This document shows positions 7,668 to 17,400 of a stretch of 29,466 nt of DNA, one piece after another. Each line of letters starts with the position of its first letter. The first letter of the stretch is position 1. Below the pieces are notes generated by a model. That model made no database searches. It was not told where the DNA came from and saw only the letters and a program-made list of their open reading frames with translations. This DNA is from an uncultured Acetatifactor sp. (GTDB taxonomy: Bacteria > Bacillota > Clostridia > Lachnospirales > Lachnospiraceae), in the NCBI GenBank assembly GCA_910585665.1, contig CAJUFI010000056.1:1-29466 (forward strand). The letters run 5' to 3'. The translations under genes were made by a program, and so were the position numbers.

Positions 7668-10600
7668 TCAATGCCTCACCGAAAAGTAGTTCATCAGTAT
7701 CTCCTTTATATGGCTGTACCGCCTGGCGTAGGAGTTCTCCACCCGGATCAGCTGTAGATTGTGGGCCGCGCAGATTTCGTTCTTCTTCCGGTCGCGGTTC
7801 CGCACCACCTCGTCCTCGAAATGCTCCTTGCCGTCCAGCTCGATGGCCAGCACCGGCAGCTGGGACGGGCCCTGTTTTTCGTACACTACGAAGTCGAACC
7901 GCCCGGAATAGAACAGGTCGCTGCCTGTCACATTCTCCCGGAAGACCTGGGAGACGGCCACTTCCTTCTGGACGGAGAAGCGGTTCTGGGAGAGCCAGAT
8001 ATTCTCCAGGGCATGGTTCAGGTTCTCCAGGAAAGCCTCCTCCGTGGCCGTGCTGAAAGGCTTCACCCCCAGGGCCCTGGAATTCGCCTTTTTCCGGGTC
8101 ACCTGGGACTGGCCGTTCTTCTTCACATACTCCACCAGCTCGTAGAGGTCGTCCTCCGTGCCCTCCCTGTGGAGCCTGGCCAGGTTCCCGGAGTCGGAGA
8201 GCACGATAAGGCGGTCCCTGGCCCGGGAGGTGGCTACGTTGATCAGCTCCTTGTTGTTCTTCAGCCATTCATAGGTTCCGTTCCGGGTCTGGTCCGTGAT
8301 GGCGGTGGAGAAGAGCACTACGTCCTTCTCGTCCCCCTGAAAGGCGTGGACGGTGCCGCAGGTCACGTTCTTCAGACCTGCTTTGGTCAGGGCTTCCTCA
8401 ATCAGTTTCCTCTGGTTCACGAAGGGCGTGATGACGCCGATGCTCTGCTCCCTGTGGAGACTGGCGTAGCGGACGATCTGCTCCACCTCCTGAGGGGCGG
8501 TGTTGCGCACCGGGCTGTCCTGGTTCTTGATGTCCAGATAGAGAAGGGGATGCTCTTCTCTGCTGGCAGAACATATGTTTAGCCTGGAATTATAGTATTT
8601 TTGGTTGTTGAACTGGATGATTTTCTCGTTGCAGCGGTAATGGCTGCGCAGCAGAACTTCATCGCTGACCGCGTCGCAGGCCAGGAAGGTCTTGTAGATG
8701 GAATTTTTCCGATAGTCGTACTCCTCGGCCACATGATACTTTTTCCGCAGTCTCTGATTGGGCAGCTCCTCCAGCAGGATCACCGGGTTCAGCTGCTGCG
8801 GGTCTCCCACCAGCATCAGGTTCTCTCCCCGGATGACGGGCACCAGGGACACCGCCGTGTTGCACTGGCTGGCCTCGTCCATGATGACCATGTCGAACAT
8901 AGGCTCCGGCTCTCCCAGTCTGTGGGCGGAGATACAGGTGGTGATCATGATGGGGAAAATATCCTGGAGCTTCTTCACGTTTTCTGTCTTCCCCAGGTAT
9001 TTCGCGAAAGCCGCCACCTGTTCTTTCTCCTCTGTATCGAACAAAATCTTTCGTAATTCCGAATACTTATTGCCGTCCAGTTTCTTGATGTAGCGGGCGG
9101 AGGTGTAGAACAGATATTTCAGCAGTTCCTCTGAAGTCTGGTCCAGCAGGGCGAAGGCATCCTGCTCCGTAATCTCCCCGGCCTTTTCTATCCGCTTCTG
9201 CACCTGGGCCAGCTGTCTGCCCTGGAGGTCAGCCTGGAAAGGGAGCATCTCCAGGGACGGCTTGCAGCGGCGCTGATATTCCAGCAGCCGGTTCAGGGTC
9301 TCGCTGCGCTCCTTTAAATCCAGCACCTCCTCGTAGTCTTTCAGCAGATTGGAAAGCTCCCTGGCCCGTCTCTTCCGGTCCTCTTTCCGCCTGTCCAAAG
9401 TCCCCTCGAACACGGTGATGGCCTGGGTCTGGTAATACAGTTCTTTGATATGCTCGATGGCCTCTCTGACTTTCTCCGCATTTCCCAGCCGCAGGGCGGG
9501 GAAAGGTATCTTCTTCCCCTGGTACTCCATGTCCATCAGCTTCTCGAAGACGGTGTTGATGGGATGGTTGTTATAGGAGGCGAACAGCACTGTCCTCTCG
9601 TTGAAAAAGGCCGTGACGATGGTGTTGATGATGGTATTGGTCTTGCCTGTGCCCGGCGGGCCCTGGATGTAGGCTACGGGGTATTTCATGGCGTTGTGGA
9701 TGGCCAGGAGCTGGTCCAGATTGATCTGGCGGTTCAGCAAGGCAAAGGGATAGCTCTTCCGCCGGACCGGGCGGTTCAGCAGGTCGCCGAAAAAGGCCCG
9801 GATGGGCACCGTGGCCCTGTCCTCGCTGATCATCTTGATGATCGCCTGGTATTCCCCGTGGAGGTCTAAGGGCACGTCCATGCCAAGGCCGATGATGTAG
9901 GGCATGTCGTCCACCCCCATGACACGCCGGCTATGCTTCATGACACAGTCCTTGATTTTCTCCTGATTCCGTTCAAAATCATTCAGCAATTCGTACTCAT
10001 CTGCATCCAGGTATCTGCGGATATTCTCTTTGGTCTCCCCATAGCAGAATTCCGTGCACACCGTGATGTCATCCTCCGGCCGCAGGACGCGCTGCTTCAC
10101 GTCCAACTGCAGCTTGCGGCAGGCCAGCACGTACAGCCCCCTGGCCGTGTGGATGCTCAGCACGTTCATGGCAAGCTGCTGCATGGATAGCTTGCCGTCC
10201 CTGCGCCCCTTTTCGTCCTGTCCCTTCCGGGACTGTTCCTGCCGTGACATCCTCAGCTGAAAATTCCGGACGATGGCGCGGAACTGCTCCCCGTCCAGCT
10301 GATAGCCCTCCCCTGTGAAGCTCTCCTGGTCCAGGTAGCGCACCAGGGCGAAGTCGGAACGGTAGGGCACCGTGTCCATGCGGTTGCACATCTCCAGGTA
10401 GTTCAGAATCTTCAGGTTGGCGCTGTTGTCGAATAAGTGTCTGTATTTATGCGGGTTTAAGTAAATGTCCTGAACCAGCTCCTCGTTCACCGGACAGTAA
10501 GACCCCTCCACGATTTGGGAGGACAAAATGGAATCGATATAGATGGAATCATAAGAATCCGTGGTGTACCTGCCAAGGTGCAGGCCGTCCACCATAAGGG

Positions 10601-10733
10601 AACGCCTGGCCGGATTCAGGTTCCGGATGCCGATCCAGTATTTCGTGACCTGGGCTTCCCGGTTCCTGTACTCGATTTTCAGCCATTTTCCCTCGTGGAT
10701 GGCCCTGAAAATGTCGTGGCATATATTGTTCAT
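7668..10733 (-). CDS. WYL-like domain, SF1 helicase and PD-(D/E)XK (DUF2726-like) nuclease in one chain
   Basis: This protein of about 1021 residues has three parts. Residues 1-75 (IHEGKWLKIEYRNRE, then LMVDGLHLGRY) resemble a WYL ligand-sensing domain. Residues 340-850 form a superfamily 1 (AAA_11/AAA_12, Upf1-like) helicase with Walker A GPPGTGKT (358-365), an internal coiled coil (about 440-520), Walker B VIMDEAS (about 615-622), GDPQQLNPV (about 643), TVHAFQGDEKDVV (about 794) and NVATSRARDRL (about 832). Residues 885-1021 form a nuclease fold like DUF2726/Vsr, with RFDFVV (about 945), AIELDGKEHF (about 963) and a trailing RKKN. A role in cutting or remodelling nucleic acid, perhaps phage defence, is inference from architecture; no known system was identified. 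The ATG at 10733 was chosen because an AGAGGTG lies upstream and the longer N-terminus is low-complexity. The upstream neighbour is another PD-(D/E)XK protein in the same direction. Confidence 0.85.
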   Translation of the reverse strand: MNNICHDIFRAIHEGKWLKIEYRNREAQVTKYWIGIRNLNPARRSLMVDGLHLGRYTTDSYDSIYIDSILSSQIVEGSYCPVNEELVQDIYLNPHKYRHLFDNSANLKILNYLEMCNRMDTVPYRSDFALVRYLDQESFTGEGYQLDGEQFRAIVRNFQLRMSRQEQSRKGQDEKGRRDGKLSMQQLAMNVLSIHTARGLYVLACRKLQLDVKQRVLRPEDDITVCTEFCYGETKENIRRYLDADEYELLNDFERNQEKIKDCVMKHSRRVMGVDDMPYIIGLGMDVPLDLHGEYQAIIKMISEDRATVPIRAFFGDLLNRPVRRKSYPFALLNRQINLDQLLAIHNAMKYPVAYIQGPPGTGKTNTIINTIVTAFFNERTVLFASYNNHPINTVFEKLMDMEYQGKKIPFPALRLGNAEKVREAIEHIKELYYQTQAITVFEGTLDRRKEDRKRRARELSNLLKDYEEVLDLKERSETLNRLLEYQRRCKPSLEMLPFQADLQGRQLAQVQKRIEKAGEITEQDAFALLDQTSEELLKYLFYTSARYIKKLDGNKYSELRKILFDTEEKEQVAAFAKYLGKTENVKKLQDIFPIMITTCISAHRLGEPEPMFDMVIMDEASQCNTAVSLVPVIRGENLMLVGDPQQLNPVILLEELPNQRLRKKYHVAEEYDYRKNSIYKTFLACDAVSDEVLLRSHYRCNEKIIQFNNQKYYNSRLNICSASREEHPLLYLDIKNQDSPVRNTAPQEVEQIVRYASLHREQSIGVITPFVNQRKLIEEALTKAGLKNVTCGTVHAFQGDEKDVVLFSTAITDQTRNGTYEWLKNNKELINVATSRARDRLIVLSDSGNLARLHREGTEDDLYELVEYVKKNGQSQVTRKKANSRALGVKPFSTATEEAFLENLNHALENIWLSQNRFSVQKEVAVSQVFRENVTGSDLFYSGRFDFVVYEKQGPSQLPVLAIELDGKEHFEDEVVRNRDRKKNEICAAHNLQLIRVENSYARRYSHIKEILMNYFSVRH

Positions 10734-10900
10734 CGCATTCTCTGCACCTCTTTTTGCCGGCGGTTCGCTCCCGGGAGCCTGCATCCGTGGAAGACGCTGG
10801 GACCCGGGGCGCTCTTTTTTCTTCGCCGCCGCTTTTTGACGAATCGTCATCGGCTGCCTTGGCTGCGGGCAAACCTGTCACAGGGACTGCCGCTGTGGGT

Positions 10901-11806
10901 TCACAGCTTCGCGGCATATTTTTCCCGGTCGTCCATGGGAAGCTTCAATGCGTCCATGGCCTGTTCCGCTGTCCATTTCATGCTGTCCATCAGGTTCCTG
11001 ATAGATGCCAGCATGGCGTTTTCTTTGCCTTCTGCCCTTCCTTCTGCCCTTCCCTCTGCCATACCACGTTCTCTGCCCTTAATCCTCTCTTCTTCCAGCT
11101 CTTCCTTCATCAGCTTCCTCAGCGCCTCACACATGACAAAATCCCTCCTTACTGTATCGTAGACCTTCCCATTTGCGGAAATGCTGACCTGCAGAAGCGC
11201 CTCCACATTGTCGCGGTCTCCCGGCTCTGTCAGAAATGTGGCTTTGTGGATGAAGTCTCTGATGTCTTCCTCCCTGGCGCTTCTGGACAGAATGCGCAGC
11301 CCGCTGTGGGCTTCCCGGCTCAGCTGCCCGGTCACCACAATTTGTGTGTCGAACAGCACATTCCCTTCTACATAGTATATTCCCGGAAACCGTTCCGAAA
11401 CCTCCAGCCCTTCCTTTTTCAGCGCTTTCAGCAATTCCCTGGGACAGCTCTCCCGGAAAATCGATACCGTCAGCTCCCGGGCAGGAATCTGGTCCACCGT
11501 GTCCCCGAATCCTTTGTACAGACATGCATATCCTATCGTCTTGTAGTAGTCGTCTATGGACAGCCCGTCCTCCGGGCTTTTGTACTCTACTACATTGTAT
11601 CTTTTGAAAATGCGCCCGATTTCGTTCTCAATGCGTACATCCGCCAGCTTCTTGATAATTAACAGATCCATCTGAAGCGGCGCTTTGCTCAGGTTGTATT
11701 CCCGCTGGAACGCAAGCACGTCCTTGTCGGAAATCAATTCCAGCTCCGCCGCACTGTAAAAACCCGGGTGCCATTGGATTGTCGCCTTTTCAAAGTTCAA
11801 CGCCAC
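10901..11806 (-). CDS. Rpn-like PD-(D/E)XK nuclease / YhgA-like putative transposase family
   Basis: This protein of about 301 residues belongs to a family widespread in Lachnospiraceae and usually annotated as Rpn-type recombination-promoting nuclease or hypothetical. The catalytic pattern is present near the N-terminus: Asp in LQMDLLII (about 47), Glu in IENEIGRIF (about 60-67) and the ExK of VVEYKS (about 74-76). The rest is an alpha-beta region of unknown role. The C-terminus holds a charged helix (LMKEELEEERIKGRERG) and a 12-nt repeat coding for AEGR/AEGK. The best start is the GTG at 11806, 9 nt after AGGAGG at 11816-11821. The TTG at 11812 would leave only 3 nt. Rpn proteins of Escherichia coli promote RecA-independent recombination and some act in defence. 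Which applies here is unknown. It has its own promoter and lies 167 bp before the helicase-nuclease gene. Confidence 0.8.
   Translation of the reverse strand: MALNFEKATIQWHPGFYSAAELELISDKDVLAFQREYNLSKAPLQMDLLIIKKLADVRIENEIGRIFKRYNVVEYKSPEDGLSIDDYYKTIGYACLYKGFGDTVDQIPARELTVSIFRESCPRELLKALKKEGLEVSERFPGIYYVEGNVLFDTQIVVTGQLSREAHSGLRILSRSAREEDIRDFIHKATFLTEPGDRDNVEALLQVSISANGKVYDTVRRDFVMCEALRKLMKEELEEERIKGRERGMAEGRAEGRAEGKENAMLASIRNLMDSMKWTAEQAMDALKLPMDDREKYAAKL
11028..11063 (-). repeat. 12-bp tandem repeat inside the Rpn-like gene
   Basis: Two exact 12-bp units (11028-11039, 11040-11051) and a diverged third (11052-11063) encode AEGR/AEGK blocks. As the period is a multiple of three, copy-number change would keep the frame and alter only the length of the linker. 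Confidence 0.8.
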
Positions 11807-11833
11807 TGGCAAGCACCTCCTGTCTGCACTTCC

Positions 11834-11863
11834 ATTCTACCATCCGGCCCTTGAATATGGCAA
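11834..11863 (-). promoter_or_regulatory. Probable promoter of the Rpn-like gene (and perhaps the helicase)
   Basis: Minus strand: TTGCCA (11858-11863), an 18-nt spacer, TAGAAT (11834-11839), then the ribosome site and GTG start about 28 nt on. Just upstream, at 11876-11885 and 11887-11896, TAAATTTCAC is repeated with an 11-bp period, about one helical turn. It could be an UP-like element or a regulator site. Confidence 0.5.
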
Positions 11864-11916
11864 GCCTTTACGGCGTAAATTTCACTTAAATTTCACCTTG
11901 ATTTCAACAAGCATCC

Positions 11917-11945
11917 AAAAAGGCCGGCCCATGAAAAAGCCAGCC
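11917..11945 (-). terminator. Intrinsic terminator after the GH95 gene
   Basis: Minus strand: GGCTGGC pairs with GCCGGCC (one G-U) around a 10-nt loop and is followed at once by TTTTT. It begins a few bases after the GH95 stop codon at 11952, so it should end the GH106-GH95 transcript and insulate the Rpn-like gene. Confidence 0.75.
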
Positions 11946-11951
11946 CAATCG

Positions 11952-14292
11952 CTATAACCATACATTTTCACCCTGACACAAATCCACCTCGTAACGTTCC
12001 GACTCCCGGCGAATGCCCTCTCGGTTCCAGCCTTTCAGCTTCACATACATCCGACAGGGCGCCTCCAGCACAAGCTTTGTCAATTTCCCCTGTGCAAGCC
12101 TTGCGCTGACCAGGAGACCGCCCTCCGTCCGCAGGCCACGGAAAGCCACCTCCCGGCGCTCCCAGCTTTCCGGAATCGCGGGAAATACCTCAATGACTCC
12201 CTCTTCCCCATAAAGCAGCATCTCCTGTAAGGCATCCGCGGCGCACATATTCGCCTCCAGCGTAAACGGATGATAGGTAAACGACGAATACCCCTCCGCT
12301 TTCTGATCCCCGTTCAAATGGAAGCCGTTGGGGGAACAGAAATTGCGCCAGAAAATCCCCAGCTGCTCCGCCGCTTTCTCCCCCTTGCGGGCTATCACAT
12401 ACAGTTCCGCCATCCAGCAGAAGCTGAACCCCACCCACATGTCAGTGCCCAGTTCCTCCAGATTCCGGATAGTGGCCTCTATGATACGGCGATGTCCCTC
12501 TGTGTCATATCTCACCAGCCGCAGGGGATGAATCGCCTGGGCATGGGAATGATGGCGATGGGATTCCGCCAAAACCTCATCCGGCGCAATCATCAGCACG
12601 CCCCTCTCGTCCACCGCCAGAGCGGGAAGCTTCCCTCTGACATGCCGCCACCGTCTCTCTTCCTGCTCCAGGGCATTTCGTTTTTCCGCACAGGTTTCTA
12701 CGTCTGATAGTTTTTCCGCATACCCGCGCAAGGTTTCATAGAAATAGTGCAGAAAAGCCAGATCATAGTTGCTGTTGGGCGTCACGAAAGCCTCCAGCTC
12801 ATCGTCATGTATCTCCGGCGAACTGGAAATGGGAAAACGCAGCAGCCCGTCCTCTCCCTCCTCCAGCAGCGCTCCGATGCATTCTGCCGTCTCCTTAAAA
12901 TAGGGATAGGCCCTCTCCGCCAGGAAACGCTCCTCCCCGGAATACCGATAGTAAGGAATTGTCTACAAATAACTGATGCAAGTTTATAGCCGTTTTCGTT
13001 GTATTTCTGGGCTTTCTCCTAAACAAGTTGCATCAGTTATTTTCCGACAATTCCTAATCGTCAAATGCTTTACAGAGCCACATCTGGTTCGCAGGAGAAA
13101 GGCTGTACATCGGCCATCCGCCCAAAGCCTTCCCGTCAATGCTCATCACGGCCGGCAGACACAGGCCCTCCGTCTCATAAAAACTCCTCGCGAAGGCCCG
13201 GGCCGGCTTCCTGCGATTCCACAAAAAATCCACAAAACTCCGCCCCTGGGCAAGGTGATTGGCTTTCAGATAATGATAATAGCTCATCTGTGTGTTCAGG
13301 TCATTGTGATAGTCCCCCTTCCAGGGCGGAAGCACGTCCTCATCGGCCGTCCACACCCCCTGCAAAGGCATGGGATAGCAGCCCTCTCTGGAACAGGCGG
13401 CCAGCAGATAATTGCTGATATACCAGTTCCTCTCCATGAACCTGTCCGGCAGCGAGATGCTGCTTCTGCCCCAGAATTCTTTCCACCAGCCCCTGTGCTC
13501 TTCCAGCCATCCCTCATACCCCGGCACCTCCAGCAGCTTCTGTTCTGCCTGTAAAACGGATTCCTCCGGCGAAACGAATATGCGATATAAAATATCTGTT
13601 TTTCCATTCTTTTCCCGAATGGCCATCACTATGCCATAGGAAAACCCTTCGCTTATTTTCTGCTCAAAGGCTTCCAGATGACAGCCATCCCCGCACTCTT
13701 TGCAATACCGCACGGGTGCTTCATAAAAGACGCTTTTTAAGCTCCCGCGCGACACCCCTTCCCCTTGTTCCGCGGATTCCGTCTCTCCGTCAGAAAGCCT
13801 TCCAAATTCCGGCGATTGCAGTTCCACCGAAAAAAGGGCCCTGGGCATGTCCACGGAAATCATGCCGATTCCTTTTGTGGCATGGACAATGCTTCTGATT
13901 CTCCGGCTTTCCGCCTTTTCCGATTCCAGCACGAGCTCCGCTTCCCCGTCAGAAAGCCGCAGACAGGATTGCGTTTTCTCATATCCCTCAAAGGCAAGAA
14001 TGATTTTTCCTGCCGGAAGCTTCGTGGGCAGCGGATGTTTATAGGGATTGTTAAAAATCCTGCGGATTTCATCATTGTCTCCCTCTTTTGCCAGCCGTGC
14101 CAGATTCCGATAGGTAAATTCCGGACGCTCCGTCCCCGGAGCCGGCGTCGTGTCCCAGATGTCCGTCCGGTCCAGACTGAACCGCAGATGCCAGGGACTG
14201 CCCCATATCAGGCATCCCGTCTCCCCGTTTCCAAGGGGAAGGGCGCTCTCCCAGCAGGAAATATTTTCCTGAAATCTCAATTCATGCTCCAT
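11952..14292 (-). pseudogene. GH95-like alpha-L-fucosidase/galactosidase gene split by a MITE
   Basis: The two halves read as one GH95 protein of about 745 residues once the insertion at 12952-13057 is removed. The N-terminal half (13058-14292) opens with LRFQENISCWESALPLGNGE, which is typical of the family, and contains YHNDLNTQMSYY, whose Asn residues bind the substrate and help catalysis. The C-terminal half (11952-12951) has HRHHSHAQAIHPLRL and FTLEANMCAADALQEML. Without the insert the join is KAFDD-YYRYSG with no change in frame. With it, a TAG follows FDD immediately. GH95 enzymes remove alpha-1,2-L-fucose or L-galactose. No signal peptide is seen. The ATG at 14292 follows GGAGAGG at a good distance, preferred over a codon at 14466. 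It lies 189 nt after the GH106-like gene on the same transcript. The present gene cannot make the whole enzyme. Confidence 0.92.
12952..13057. mobile_element. 100-bp MITE-like element with 27-bp terminal inverted repeats and TAA (or TA) target duplication
   Basis: The element spans 12955-13054. Its ends, GGAATTGTC... and ...GACAATTCC, extend as a 27-bp inverted repeat differing only at three adjacent positions; both arms share AAATAACTGATGCAA. Flanks are TAA at 12952-12954 and at 13055-13057. Deleting one flank and the element restores the GH95 codons exactly, which proves an insertion of 103 bp. It is too short to encode a transposase, so it was moved in trans. A TAA duplication suits IS5-group (IS1031-like, TNA target) elements, while TA would suit IS630/Tc1-mariner. 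The family is undecided. Confidence 0.92.
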
Positions 14293-14481
14293 ACTTTTCG
14301 TTCCTCTCCATTTCTGCCCTGTTCGGGCCCACGCAGCCAGACTGCCCGGCGCTTCCTCCTTCTTGACGGCTGCCGCACACAGCTCCGATTCCCGACAGTT
14401 CTCCGCCCGCATCCGTAAATTCTCCGGCACTGTTCCGGCATATGCCGCAATCCCCGTTCCGCTCACGGGTGAGACATCAGC

Positions 14482-17400
14482 TCATCCCTCTAAATACAGC
14501 CCGACACTTCCGAAAATGCCGGAGGGCAGACTGGAAGCGCTTCCTCTGGTGCCCAGGGGATCCCATGCGAATTCATTGGCAATCAGGTTGCAGCTGTAGA
14601 TGGACAGGATATTCTTCCCCTCCCGCAACGCCCGGGAAATGTCGAACCGATAAGGCTTCCATAGCTTCTGCCCAATCTTCTGTCCGTTCAGGAATACTGC
14701 CGCGCACTCCTTCACCTGGCCCAAATCCAGCCAGAGCGTCTCCCCTTCCTTCAATGCCCGGTACTGGAATTCCGTCTCATATCTGCCATATCCCGCGTAC
14801 CAGCCAAGCCCCATTTCTCCCCAATCCTTCAATCCCGTCCTACAGGCGCGCACACGCACGGTCACAGGAGAGCGGACACCGTACTGGGGTGCCATGGAAG
14901 AGCACTCAATGGCAAGGATACCAGGCCCCTCCTCACATCCTTCCACCGGAATCCATCTCTCCTCCTCACTGGCCGGTTCCGGCATGTGCCCCGTCACAGC
15001 CTCAACCAGCCGCCCGTTCAGGTACAGCGCATACTCCCCGTTCACCGGTATGGGCCTGCGCACCGCCGCTGTCCCCACAGGAAGCACAAAGCGGAACAGC
15101 CTGCTTCCCACATGGTCATACAGTTTCGGGCCATGCTTCAGGGATAGCACTTCCCAGTCCCCGTCGTCAAAACCGGGCTCCATCCAATGCTCCCACACCG
15201 TCGCCAATTGCTCTCCGTCTTTGCTTTCATAGAGCAGTTCCAGCGTCCTGCACACCGGCAGCGGCATGTCCACATAGGCCGACTTGTCTGTGCCGGCAGA
15301 TGCGTTAATGCAGACAAAACCGTCTTCTCTTTCCGTCCTGTCCGATCTCCCCTCCGGGCCCTCCGGACAGGGCAGAAAGCGGAATTCCTTAAGCTCCTGT
15401 ACCATGGGAAGCTTCTCCCACTGAGCGGATGTCAGCACATGCTCTTTTCCGAAAACCGCAGAATCCGTCCCTCTCTCCGCTCTGCCCTCCGGCATCACTG
15501 CTCCGGCTCCAGCGCCCCTCTCCGGAATCCTCTCTTCCGCCAGCACGAAATAATAGATTTCCTCCGGCTCCGCCAGGAAGCACACTTCTGTCCGCTCCCC
15601 GTCCTCCGAAAATTCAGCCGGGAAATGCCGTCCCCTACAGTCCAGCAACGCCCTCTCCCGATTTCTGCACCGCACGGAAACCCTATATTCGCAGGATTCT
15701 TCCCCTGTGTGGGACAGCAGATACAAATCCATTTCGCCAAGCCGTCGGTGGGCGGCGTCCAGAGCTGCCTTTTCCCCGCTCTCCACCAAAATATCCGCGG
15801 GCATCAGCCGGCGCAGCGTCTCCACCAGCTCCTGTTCACCCCGGAACCGATGCAGATGCCCCTCCAGCCTCTCCATGGCTTCCGCCAGCGCCGGATCTCC
15901 CGCCCCGTTCTCCGCACTTGCCGCCGGGGCGAACCCTTCCGATGCCAGCACCTCCAGGCCGCCCTCCGCCAGCTCCAGAATCCTTTCCGCATCCGCCAGC
16001 CTTATGGTGGACATATCCGGCAGAACCAATGCCCGGTAGCTCTCTTTCGCCACCGCCAGGCGGCCCTTTTCCAGATTCCCTTCCGCCAGCGCCACATCGT
16101 CCACGATATCCATGTCCATCTGCTCTCCCATGAGCACATCCACGATACGGTCGAACTGCGCATACTCCTGTTCAGTGAGCCCCCTTACGCTCTTCTCGAT
16201 CCCGCAGGGGGAAGTGCGGCCCCGTCCGCCCCGTCCCCTGGCCTGCCAGCTGACAATGGGGTAGAACACAGCGATGTCCGCCACATGCACTGTCTTCCGA
16301 TTGATATAGCACTGCAGATCCGTCATGGCCGAAATCTCCTCATACATCTGCCAATAGGGATTACAGGTGAAAAAGCTGGGCGGGCATTCCGCCTTAGGGC
16401 TCTCCACCGTCTCAAAGAATCCATGGGGCACCAGCAGATTCACCCCCGCCACCGCCAGCTGATTATAGGCTTTCTTCATGGCGGCCGGCGTACATTCCCA
16501 TCCATCCAAAATCCCCAGCGCCTCGCATACTACCATCTCCCTCCCCGTCACATGTGCCACGCTGACAGCGGATTTCAGACAGCTGTAAGGCTTATATCCC
16601 AACAGGCTGTCCACCCCCACCCACTGCTGGGCACGCAGCGAGCGGAAGAGATTCCCGCAGACCGGCCACATGCCGGCGTCCTCATGGGTATGCCCGGTGA
16701 GCGCGATTCCATGTTCATCGCACCAGCCCGCTATCTGTCCCATGAAGCTTGACACGAACATCCTCGTGACTACATCCCAATAGTCACATCGTATCCTGGG
16801 TGTCTGGATGTCCCCGTCGAAGAACAGATGGGGCAGCTTTTCCACGATGTCATAGCCTTTCTCCTCCCGGAACACCGCCGGCAGACCCTTCGTCCAGGTG
16901 AAATTGCCGCTGGCATAAGGGCTTACCTCATCGTAAAAAACAGAGGGAATCGTCTCCCCGAAGAACTCCCCCAGATGCCTGTAATAGGCCTCGTGGGTCA
17001 GTTCTATGAACTGTCTCGTCACCTCCGGGTTCAGATAATCCACAATGCCGCCGTTCCCCTGTCTCAGCGCGGAGGGATGCCTCGTGCGCACCGTATAGAT
17101 CACGAAAGCCGTCCAGTCCCCCGGCTCCATCTCCATGCGGAACACGCCGTCCCGGCAGCTATAATCCTCCACCAGCCGACAATGTTCGAAATCCAGCTCC
17201 TCCTTCGAGCGGTAGGGCGCATACCCGGCCACCAAGATGTCCTCTTTCTTCCCCCAACCCAGGAAGCCCTCCTCCCAGCGGTCATATACAAAGCTTCCGT
17301 CGGCGCGCCCAATCCCTATAGCAATGCCCAGGGCGCAGTTCTCACGCTCCTTCGTCAGCCGCCCGCCGGCATTCCCGCTGGACCAGTTGAACTCATCGTA

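Noticed and set aside
7668..11806. A full defence island
   Set aside because: Only two candidate genes are present, with no restriction-modification, toxin-antitoxin, integrase or phage genes around them. The flanks are ordinary carbohydrate genes.
12955..13054. Intron or structured RNA inside GH95
   Set aside because: The element is only 100 bp with transposon-like inverted ends and a target duplication, and no splice-type features.
15187..16752. A 521-codon plus-strand frame
   Set aside because: It lies opposite the GH106-like gene, lacks a ribosome site and has no family features.
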